From the NCBI RefSeq assembly GCF_001949145.1, contig NW_019091504.1:193055-251336 (forward strand): 58,282 nucleotides of DNA. Reading direction: 5' to 3'. Both the position numbers and the translations under genes were made by a program. Positions 32,001 to 44,000 of the stretch are shown piece after piece. The notes beneath the pieces are model-generated. The model was not told the origin of the DNA, searched no databases, and worked only from the letters and a program-made list of their open reading frames with translations. Origin of the DNA: Acanthaster planci (taxonomy: Eukaryota > Echinodermata > Asteroidea > Valvatida > Acanthasteridae). How positions within the stretch are numbered: the first letter of the stretch is position 1; each line of letters starts with the position of its first letter.

Positions 32001-35000
32001 CACACCAAAAACTTGATATGCCACAGCAGGTAACTGAGTATTTTTTGTAGTGAAAGGGCTGGAGTCAGTCTTAGACACTCTACCACTCACCCTCTGAGAC
32101 ATGTTAGCAATCTCCTCCATCAAAATACCGTTATTCTTCTGGAGTTCTACCAACTCCAACCTATTGGCTTTCTTCAGTTCATTATATTCTTCCACATTGA
32201 CCACGTCACGTCCGTTCACAGCATCCAGTTCCTGCCTTAGAGAGGACAGTTCTTCTTCAAGCTGTGAGACTCGGCTATCATCCAGCTCTGTTGATGCGTT
32301 GGCCACATTCTGAAATAGATCGAAAAAAAATTCAACTGAAATTGCTACATGTGTAAAATGGACATCGGCAGAAAGTAACAAACAGAACTCACATAATCAA
32401 TGACCAACCAAAATGATTTGCTGATAATTATCTTCATTTTTGGATCAGCAATATTAGAGAAGAGAAATAATGCACAGGTAATTAAAAAGAAACCTTTCTT
32501 AACAAAACTTGAGCTTAGTATGGTAAATCAGGGGTGTAAAAAATTATATTCAAGGAGTTCTATCACATTTGGAGTTTGAATGGATTATTTAATACTCACC
32601 TTCTTTTTCAGCTCTTCATTCTCCTGGCGTAGAGATACTATCTGACTGCGTAAGATGGCCACCAGTCCTGTACTCTCACTGCTTAACCTGTTTGCCGTAT
32701 CAATCCTCTTGGCTGACTTGACTTTCACAGCTGAACCACCGGTGCCTGTCAGACAATGGGTTCAGAAATGAGAAAATCCTGTCAAGCTTTGGCCAATTAG
32801 GCTTCATGCAGAAGAACCCCTCTGTATCTTCCAAACTGGGCTTTTTACCTGGAAGGTCAAAAAGGTCATCATCACTATCTCCCCAGTTACTGTCAATCTC
32901 ATCTTCAGTGACATCACCCTGCCAAACAAAAGAAGGACAAGAAAGACTGAAATTACTCAGTAAAGTTTAGAGTAAAGATAAATAAGAAAGTAACAACTTA
33001 AACATTACATTGCATTGTTTCCATTTTCAAACATGATTAACCACTTGCCGCCGGGGTTTCCAGTACCGGATACGTATTCTTTATACGCTGGCCGGGGTCT
33101 CCGAAATCAGACAAAGGGAACAGGGCCTTGTAACAAAAGACCGTACTCATAACAAAAGACCAGGCTGCTGGGAATTACCGACAGTTTTTCACTCTCAAAA
33201 GTGGAGATAATCCAGCCTTGTTTTGAAACAGTATACCACGGTTTGGGGCATTTAGCGCAAGCTGATTATCAACGGGGACAAAAGCGCTCCACCACCGCAG
33301 CGATGAGCCACACAGCACCGCTGCACGCTAATCTGGCCCCTATTGAAAAGAGGTCAACAGCGCACTGTGCCAGGTTCGTGAACAAAAGAAAATTATGTAA
33401 CACCAAACAATCTGGGCTCTTTTTACAAGGCAGCAGTCCTGGCTGAAATACTCCAGCATCAATAGATGTTGTCTGTCAGATTAGAGTAGAAACCAGACAG
33501 TCCTTTGTGTGGGTGTAAGCGTCCACTAAATGAAGATAGGAATTTTCACATAATTTTGAAAACCGGAAATATTGAAAATGATCCCGTCCCAGCATCGCCA
33601 ACATTCATAAATGCCCCGGCGCGAAGTGGTTAAAAGCACAGCACATAAATTCCTAAAAGCATGTCAAAATAACTTGAATCATAAAACTGATCTGAATCAT
33701 AGAAGTAATTGATCTACTTACATGTATTACAATTAATATACAACATGTAGGGTAAATCAATTTAAGAAAGAAAAGAGGCTACAGAAAAACATGTGAGGGA
33801 GACAAAGGAAGGTGTTGGTTACTTTAAATCAGGTAATTCATGACTCCTGTCAGAACTTTTCTTTCTTCAAACTCTTCTTCAAACTGATAAGCGATGAAAA
33901 ATGCAATTCAAACTTTCTAAAGAGCAAAACCCTGTAAAACAAGTCTTTAAACAACCACTCCACCAGGCACGGACTAAATGCCCAGTAGGACCCTACACCT
34001 AGAAATGAAATCAGGGCCTCTTATAGGCACAAGGAAACTACCACAGCAGCCTGACTGTCATCAGGAGTTTGTATACACAGTCATGACTCACCCCCATCGA
34101 TGCAAGGCGTGCCTTCAGCATTTCTGTCGCGGTCTCCGCTTGGGCTCTCTTGTCCTTCTCCATTTGAAGATTCCTCTTCAGAATTTCAAACTGATCAAAA
34201 ATACAAAAGGACCATCAAGCTGCAAAACATGAATTTCTGTGCACAACCTAGTGCTGGCAAGTTGCAAAGACAAATCAGCTGTATCTGCCCTAACCATCCT
34301 CAATCCTTCAAAATCCTCTGGCGGTTTTGAAGGATTATGGAGGATTGAGGTTGCATGGCAAAATTTTTCATAGCTGATTACAAAGGATGCGTTGTCTCAA
34401 GGTTGTGGGTTAGACCTTGTGTTGTTTATGTTCAGATATGCATAAACTTATGCCCACAAAATATGTGAAATCCTCCATACTGCTCCAGGGTACTATTCAC
34501 ATCGCCTCAACTTAATGAGAGGAATTGCCAGAGGATTTTGAAGGCAGTGGGCACCCCTCCGCAGAACATATTCTACAAATATCAGAGGATTTTGGAGGAT
34601 TGGGGCTGTATCCAATTTTTTCATGGGGGCAGTTGGAGGATTTTGAAGGATTGAGGGTATATCCTTGCCAAAAGGACCTAGACGGTTAGGGTTGATGAAT
34701 CGGTGCAGGGACATGCAACAGCTTCCTTTTCTCGTGGCAAGAAAAGATCAATTTTTAAAAGAATTTAAATGGATTCTGTGAACATGCAAAAAAGGAGTTG
34801 TTGAAGGATGTCCCTTTACAGTGGCCATAAACAATTTTATATAAAGAGAACCTCTCCAGTTTTATTCCTAGCATCCTCGGTCTATCCTAGCCCAACACAT
34901 GGTTCTGTGTGACTAAAATGGAAAGCAGATCTGACCTTTTGGTTTCACATGGAGTGTAACATCCAGATTCTGATCAAGTACAAGTTATAAGGAAATGTAG

Positions 35001-38000
35001 GATTTGGTTAGATTCAGCGAGGTTCCTAATAACTACCTAGGTCCAATTTCATGGTGCTGTTAAGCACATGATTTTATGCTGACAGATGCTCCATGCACAT
35101 TATATCATGAAGAATGTAAACAGTAAGCAAAACAAAAGGCACGATGACCTTGGAGGAAAAAATTACTTAGCATAGTGCCAAACAATGGAAATCTCTTTGC
35201 ACGTACAATCTAAAGCACAACCAAGCCAAGCACTGCTATGAAGAACGCTTAGAAAGCGTGTTAAAAATTGGGAACATTCCCGTTCTGTTGGACTGTTCCC
35301 ACTAGAACGCCGGTGTTCCATCGGAACATGCCCGCATAGGCACGTCCCAGGCAGCGTTCCATTGGGATCACGTGTTCCCAGTGGAACAGTCCTGCTCTTA
35401 CATTCGCAATCGGGAAGAAAGATTTCCCACATTCATTTTCTAGACCCTGTCTATGAAGGACGGCAGCTCGAGCGTAGCATTTTGTGATTTACTGCTCATG
35501 AAGGTTAACTTTTCTCCTGTTTTTCTTTAACACATTCACCATGACATAGCTTACCATGCGATGAAGTTAGAGTATATCTGGGCACCGTTAATTTTATTGT
35601 GTTAATGTTAACGTCTGTACTCGCAAGTGTTTTTTCATCATTAGGCTTGCATGATAGACGGATTTATCATCGCAATGTTTCCATCATATCAGAGACAATT
35701 TGGAAACCTAACCTGTAATTGAAGGGGTGCAGGGTGAGGTCCTCAAATATCGCCAAAAAGGTTGAATGACACGACTAAGGCCATTAAGCTCGACATTGGT
35801 ATAGCAACCTATAGCCCAGTGATACCCACACTGACATAAACATGTACTCTGCATGTAGTCAGCACGTGGTGGTTTTCACATTTGTATCTCAAGTCAAAAA
35901 CAAACTTGCCATCATCGGATTAACAAATTTTGCCACATCACATTTCCATCTTCAGTTTACTTCCAATTCTTATTCAAAATTAGGCCTACCATAAAAGCAA
36001 AGTAGTTTACCTACGCTCGTTTGTCATGGCAGGCTCTGTTTTGGGGCATTGGCTAAGATTTGTGCATGGGCGATATGAAGCTATGTTCTGATGGGATCAT
36101 CAGACCATTCTCACTAAGGAACATAACTTCCGTGTGGAATGTTGCGTTCCCAACGGATCGGCTGACTGTTCCGGAATGACAGCACGGCATTCCAGTGGGA
36201 AAGTTCCGACCATTCCGAATTATGAGATGCTCCCTTAAGGCTAGCAAAATTTTCTGCTGAATTAAGCACAAGTTTACTGCTTACTCTGAAGCAGTGCCAA
36301 GAAATTGGGCCCTGCGGTTAGAACTTGGTTCAATTCTGCCAGTCAGGCACTTTCTGACCAATCTTTCTTGAAGGCTAAAGCTATTATGAGACCTGGGGTT
36401 TCTGTGGTTCAGCTTTATTTGAAAGGATGGACTGACCTCCTCTTCAAACTCTTGGTTCCTGAGATTGTCTCCATGCACCTGAAATGGGTGGAAAATGGTC
36501 CAAAAAAATGTGTGAGACTTCCATCCAGGGCTTGAAACTAATCTGCAAATACAGGGGTGCTCCAGAAAATAGCTTGCAACGGACAAACTCAACAAGCCCT
36601 ACACTTCTCACAAACACTGCAGACATTTCCAGCCGATTCTCATATAGAACTCAATATCCTTAAAAACTTAGACTGGTGATTTTGTAATTGCACTGTGATA
36701 TCAGGAGTTATTTTCCACATTCTAGACTCATACAAAGAGGGTCCTTACTCACCATGCTTGTCTGTTGGAGCTGTTGCTCCAGTGCTTTAATCTTCTCTTG
36801 AGCTTTCTTGTGATCTAACGTCAGACGACTCAGCTCCTCGTACAAGACTTCATTCTCCTCTTCCATTTCCTGAAATAAACGACTGAATCATTTCACACAT
36901 CCTCACTTCCTGGCATGTACCTAAGTATCATTTCCTTTTTACTTCCATATATATATATAATTTCTATTTAGACATCCCAAAAGACCTGTGCCTCATAGTT
37001 CTGATTTTTTACGATACGCACAATTCTACAACTATTAATGTGCACAATTGTGACGTATGATTTACATTTACCCTAACTCTCCACGGTACTTTGGCTAGAA
37101 ACCCTGCCACAGACGTCTGCATCATTTGTCAATGTGGCTTGCCTGCCCAGTGTAACAAGATCCAATAGGTCAACTCTCCCTAAGGCCAAACAGCCTGGGA
37201 GTCTGTGGTTGCCAGTCACCACAAGATCCAACAGGTCAACTCTCCCAAAGGCCAAACAGCATGGGAGTCTGTGGTTGTCAGTCACCACAAGATCCAACAG
37301 GTCAACTCTCCCTAAGGCCAAACAGCCTGGGAGTCTGTGGTTGTCAGTCACCACAAAATCCAACTGGTCAGCTCTCCCCAAGGCAGGGTTAACCCTGCCA
37401 GACACAGCACAATGCATCAGGTGAAAGTGTCTGATGCACTTTACAATCAACAGCAGCCAAAGAAACTGGCCACGTTGAGGCAACGGGACCTAGTCCCATC
37501 AAACAATGCCAATGTTGGATCTTGTGGTGACTGGCAACCACAGACTCCCAGGCAAAACATGCAATGATCAAGAAAGTTCCCAAGCATTAACTTGACCAAC
37601 CTTGATTTCCTTAGATTGTTGCACTGACTTGGTTGATGCAGCAGACTTATGCGGGTTTACCACAGCTACCTCTTGAAGATTACCATTCTGTGAAAACCAT
37701 TTGACAGAGGTTTTTAATCCAGTCCCTTGACAGTCCGAGCTTTTTTCATTTCTCAGTAGAGGTAAACATCACAAAATGACAATAAAGTGCAATCCAGTCT
37801 TAAGACCATGTCTGCAATGTTAGCCAATAAACTTGACATCAACTACGTGTAAACTCAGGTTTCGGTCGGCCATTAATTACGTGAAGAGCACACCACTCAC
37901 ACTTGGCTCTCGAGATATTGGAAGCAACTCATAAGCCACAGGATTCAATCCACTAATTTTTGAAAGGTTTTTGGAAAGAAATCCTTGCTTAGAATGAAAA

Positions 38001-41000
38001 GCTGATGTTTGAAGAGCACCCATTCGATATTCCTGTGCTTCACGCGATGGTTGCACACTAAACAGCGCCCTCATTATAAAGTCATGCATACATGTACACC
38101 CAATTAGTGAGTGTCTTGGGGCCTGATGTTCCCTGATGCTGAAGGTAAAGGAGTATCCCGAACATATTTGAAAACATTTCAAGAATACATCTTTAAGCAG
38201 GTCAGAGAAAGACTACGAGCCAAATCAAAGGCAAGTTTTGTTTACAACTTGGAGACAACTATTTCCGAAATGCGCAAAGAGCTAACTGGAAAATTACCAA
38301 AATTTACATGCCTGTTGCCGTGGTGATTTGGGATGAGGAGACTCGCATCTAGCAGCATCAAAGCGGTCGACATAGTCAATGGAGTCTGCTTTGGGTTCAT
38401 CATCTGTCTCGTTGTGTGCCTCTGTGATAGGTCACAAAGATAAACAGCTGATTAGATGGACTTCATTGAAATAAACCTGTAAAAACATTCCTTCAATTGA
38501 GTCTCACATGTTCTTTCTATGATGTAGATTACATAATAAACTGAGCAATGTTTCCGGTCAGAAAATTGACAATTTCAAGTGTTCTTTCTCCTCTCATTCA
38601 CACATTTTTTAAGATTGCGATGGGGTCTTGTGGGTAGAGGAAAAGAAAGTAGTTGGGAAAAGGTATTGCATTTAAAAGCCCTAAATCCAAAAGCCTATCC
38701 TGAACTTTGATCTCTGACCCTAACCCCATCCTAACCTTACGCTCCTCCTTACCTAACCCTATCCCTGATCACAAGACTAAGCAAGGACATGGCAGCCTAT
38801 CAGACCACTCCGTAATCAAGAAAGCCTCCCACTTACTGACATCCCAGGTGGCTACAGATGGTGCTGACTCTAAACACTCCTTCAAGTCATCACCGCTGCT
38901 TCCCTCGGCGTAGTATGCGGCATCAAAACCCTGGGCATCTGTTAGGTCAGTCCGTGCACCCCGCTTGACCAGGAGATCCACGACCTCCTTATGGTTACTC
39001 TCACAAGCCATCATTAGTGGAGTCCTGTACACACAATATCAATTCATATAACTAAATCTTATTGGTTACCATTTGTCTTTCAACAAGATATCACTGACAG
39101 GTGTCCCATGTATTATGAATGGGAAAAATGGCAATGGTAGGGCATTTTAACAACTTCTCTTTACATTAATGTTTTTCAATCAATCTAAAGTGAGAAACTG
39201 TATGAGGTAAATCCTGCCCTCGGGTGTCAAGCCATAAACATGATAGAGAAGCAAACTGGCAGATACTCAAGTGGTATATGATATTCTCAAAAGCCTTTAG
39301 AATGTTTTCTGGGAGGTTCACTTCCATTTTGAAAAGTTGAGATCAAAAAATATTAAAGGTGAACTTTATGTTCCTACTGAAAACCGAACATATCTTAAGT
39401 TTTTCACAAGAGTCATCAATGGAGCTCAAACTTTTACAATAAAAACTCTCAACACCTGTCTCAAATATTAAGTTATTTACACAGGTACGGAATTTAGAAA
39501 ATGATTTAAAACGATTTCTAAATTGTTACATCTTTAACCTTAAAAATCACATTTTCCAAATCCATCACCTGGTCTTGTTGCAACCATTGGCAACCAATGG
39601 TTTTCTACACTGGGTTGGAGTTTGGAAGTTTCAGGAAGGTTTTTGACACTCCAGACGAAGAATAAGAATTACTTAATCAGATTTACATGTGTTGGAATAA
39701 TGGACTCACCTTTGCAAGTGATCTTGTGCATTCACGTTGGCCCCTTTATCTATCAAGTCTTTACAGATGGTTAGATGACCCAGCTGGGAGGCCATCATCA
39801 ATGCTGTCTTCCCATACTAGGCAAGAATCCAAACAAGAGTAGAAATACAAGTACATTAAGATTGCACATGATAGGCCAGTCTGAAGGAAGACCAGGTAAT
39901 CATTTGGATAGGTGGATGGTTCAAACCCTGCCCACATGTCTTTCTATAGGACCAATGACCCAAAATGCCTTTCTCCAGGGTGTGAAGTGGTTATTAAGGC
40001 CCTGAGTTAACTTACGGCCATCTGTGTTCTGCAGTCAAGATACAGGAAACGGGTAATTAAGACTTTGGTGAGACTGTGTATGAACAACAAAACCAGCCTT
40101 CCCACCATCATGGTATTGAGTAATAATTATCATAAGTCAGAAAAACGTCCTGTCTTATTACATAAAAGTACATGATTGACACCACTGGAACAAGGAATTG
40201 CTTGTGTATGTATAATCTCCATGATTGTGTTACAGTTTTTTGATTGACAATGTAGATTAGAAAGTGCATTCTTGGCAACTTATTTCCGACTGATTCAAGC
40301 AGTATGTAATACAGACAAAGGATTTAAGAAATGTTCAATGGGCGGATACCGGTTGGAAGCAGGTGAAATATGCCTCAGCCAGAAAGGCATCAATGATTCC
40401 TTTATCTAATTTTAATAAAGAGTTAGTATGCTTACTTCTTCAGTTACATCGACTGATGCTTTTGCCTTCAGTATAACCTTACAGCAATCCGAGTGACCAC
40501 CAAGAACTTGCAGCAGGAAGAAAAAAATAATCAGACCAATTAAAGATTTGATGTTTTACATGTCAAAGACGTATACAGAAAGAGTTACAAAAAATGAGGG
40601 CTTTTTAGAAATGGAGATCATTCTATCTCACTAATGCACCGTGGTGAACACAGAAATAGGTCATCAGTACAAAGCGCTATATGAACGCGGGTGAAATATT
40701 TTGGGTGAAAAATGCCTTCCAATCTGGTATGGAATCTTACGGTAGATAAATTTGACATCTCTCAGCCTTGTGCTGTTCAACCTGCTTTGCTACCTTGAGG
40801 TATCAATTTTGCCTTTGATTATGTCACAGAAAACCATGTGGTTTCCTTTCCTTAAATTCAACCTATGCGTCATTTCCTACTGACTTCTTTGGTGCCTAAG
40901 AGAATACTGCAAGGTGTGACGAGGAAAGCTCAGGTATTGATGCAGAACAGGTCTGGTTATCTCACATTAGAACCAATGAGTTTACACTGCATGCGCTTTT

Positions 41001-44000
41001 ACTCTGCGTCTGCACTTTAAGCTTGTCAGCGCATGCTCTAATTCTATGCCAACTGCAAACTTATTAGTCACTGCCAAAAAGACAAGACTTTTTTCAAGAC
41101 ATGCTGCTTCCAGCAATCCAACCGGAGGTAAGACATTGTGAGATTCAAAATCTACTGACTTCATGTATTCCAAGTTGCCAATCCTACAATATCATTAATG
41201 TGGTCAGTTCTACAGGTTGAATTTCTGTAGTTACCAACCTTTCAACTTCCCATGACTGAAATTTGACAAAATGCATGTCCGTCACATAATAAAAGATGGA
41301 CAAAATGTACACATGAATACTGAAGAATCCATGTAATATTCTGACAACCATACATGTCAATTGTCTCTGGTAAAACACAAATAGGATCTGACACTACTTA
41401 ATGTGGAGTTCAACAGTAAATATTGGTAATAATTCAAGTCTACTGATCTAAACCTATCCGGTCTTCCATTTTACAAACAGATCAAAATTTAGAAAGTTAA
41501 GAATGCGTACGGTTCAATGCTTTCACATTTCAGACCACTTAGAATCAACAACTGGAGGCATACCATACATGTACAACTTGCCAAAAGGAGAAAACTACAG
41601 CGACATGTGTGGAATCCTAAATTGGCACAAGATGGACATCATCACTTGATGAAGGTACACGATCAAGTGACATGACTTAATATTGTGCAGCGTCTAATCT
41701 GCTTGACCACAGATTTGTTTTAAGAACATACAGTACTCCTTCAACAACGGCGACTTAAAGAAAATCAAACTAAGCCCCAACTGGAAAAACTTCAGGTTGA
41801 CTTCACTTCAACATCATGAGAATTGTACAAATTTAGAAACCTGACAGGCTACTTCAACAAAACTATGAACATTCTCTTTACCAGCGAGATGGAGAGCTGT
41901 TTTCCCTGTGAGTTCCTTGGCATTGACAGGAGCGTTGGCTAAAACCAGACGCTGGACACAGTCAGTGTGACCACCCATGCAGGCATAATGTAGCACCGTG
42001 TAACCTGGTACATGAGACAAAAATTGAGATATGAATATTCACAGGACATGCAGTTTATCACTGGTACTCTGCCCTGTAGCTGGTGTACTGATATGGCTTT
42101 CCTATGCTTGCTTCTTGGTGTCTTGACTTGTTTGGTAGCTCCCCTGCTTGCATGCTTGCTAGCTTACACACTGGCTGGATTGATGGTTTTCTTGCCCGCA
42201 GGAGCGTTGGGTGGTCTGCTTAGGTTGCTGGATTTCTTCCTAGCAAGCTTGCTGGTAGGATGGTTTCTTTGTTGGCTTCCCTGTTTGATAGTCTGCTTCC
42301 ATGCTGGCTAGATCTCAAGTTGCAGCTATAATCTCACTCAACTTTGAAGTTTAAGGCTGACCGGGTAGGCCAACGAACAGGAATAATCAAGGTGATTTGC
42401 ATTTGTGATCTGCCATACAGGCAACTTGCTAGTAATTCCTTCAGGCTCCCATTTGATGACTGACCCCAGTAAGTAACCCACATGCTTGCCTACAGGCACA
42501 CATCTGTGCCATACAGGTAGTTTCCATTTGCTTTAAATCTTGCAGACAGCGTAGAAAATAGTTCTTCTGCTCTCTCATTCAAAACAGGAATCCCCTGAGC
42601 TTACTTGCCCACCAAAGGGACAGTTTACGTGTTACAGTACATGTGGATTGATCATTTGTGTCTGGATACAAGCAGAGAAATGCCAGAGGCTGGGATACCC
42701 ATGGCTTATCAACAGAATTCAGCGCTTCACAAAAATAGCCAGCGCCCTTTATTTCAGAAATGTCAACCTGTGTCAAATCGGCGGTCCAAAGGTTTCCAAC
42801 CGATTTGAGCCAACAACAATTTCCTGTGAAATACAACAGTGCAGGGAAATCAATCCTGCTGGCGTTCTTTATGCTTACCCCTACCCTTACTTCACCCCAC
42901 CCCCTGGGGATGTAGAGGATTGAACCTCGGGACATGTCTTCCGCCTTATGTGATACATTCACCAATAATTATGTTCTTCCTGAATGCAAGGGTTACATTT
43001 TATTTTTATAGTTTGACCTCGTGCCTGCATTACATAGATGTATACATATTGCAATGATTTTCAAAACCAATTAAGAATTCAACACTGTGAGAGAAAGCAA
43101 ACAAACCAACTTATAGGCCTGCCCTTTTTAGGAAAAATGTCAACAAGTACGCATACATATCTGGAAGACTGTCTTAACGGTCCAACCTCATTAATTGGAG
43201 GTTCTTTGGACTTAACAGCTTAGCGTATTACAACATGAAACTTGTATTATCGCAAATATCAACAACAAAGAACAAATAATTTTTCTGTTAAAAGCAGAAT
43301 GTTGTTTTAACAGCACTCTTATTAACCCTAACAGTCCTCAATCCTCCAACAAGTGAAGGATTGAGGACTGTTAGGGTTAATGAGGCTGGACTGTCCCTAT
43401 CTACAAGTCGTAATAAGTTTCTGGTCCAGAGGTTTCTAATCTTGGAACAATCACAGTAGTGTTTCCCGGGAGAGGATCTTTCCCAGCATGCATAGCAATA
43501 TCAATTGGAAAATCCTTTGAATCAGGTCATAACTTTTCTTTAAAGTAAAACAAATGCAGGATTGTTTTTGGATGCCTGGAAGCTAGTGGTACAGCGTAAT
43601 TCCCCTGGATCCCTCCATCCGTCTGCCTAATCTGTTCCGGTCAAGCTCTAATCACTATGGCCCAAGACACAGCTGTAAAGCTTCATAAGCTATTAAACCA
43701 TTACCTTGGCTGTCTGCAGCGGCAACAGTTACTCCATGCTGAATCATGATATCCAGACAGCCAAACTGACCCAATTCTGCCGCAAGATGCAACCTGCAAA
43801 TCAGAAAGTAATTACCTCAAGTCGTAAGTGAATGCCACATCTCACTGCTAAAATACCACATGAACACTGTGTATAAGTGCTCCCTCAACGACAAAGAGAG
43901 ACTTTAGGCTCACGCCTGCATACCACTTCTGTGGTGTTGAGTCAATGGGATTCGGGGGCGGCTCCAGGAAGTTTTCCAAGGGGGAGGGTCAGGCCTGGGA

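Noticed and set aside
37159-37388. CRISPR-like array
   Set aside because: Units are contiguous tandem repeats without unique spacers, in an animal intron.
37073-37483. Repetitive 136-codon ORF on minus and 96-codon ORF on plus
   Set aside because: Products of a 66-bp (3n) minisatellite in an intron; the periodicity keeps frames open without coding.
38700-38765. CCTAACC-rich stretch suggestive of telomere repeats
   Set aside because: Irregular CCTAACC spacing without true TTAGGG tandem units; ordinary intron sequence.
42012-42311. Hydrophobic 99-codon ORF rich in Leu/Ala/Gly
   Set aside because: It arises from GCTTG/TTGCTGG-rich low-complexity intron sequence and has no splice partners or homology.
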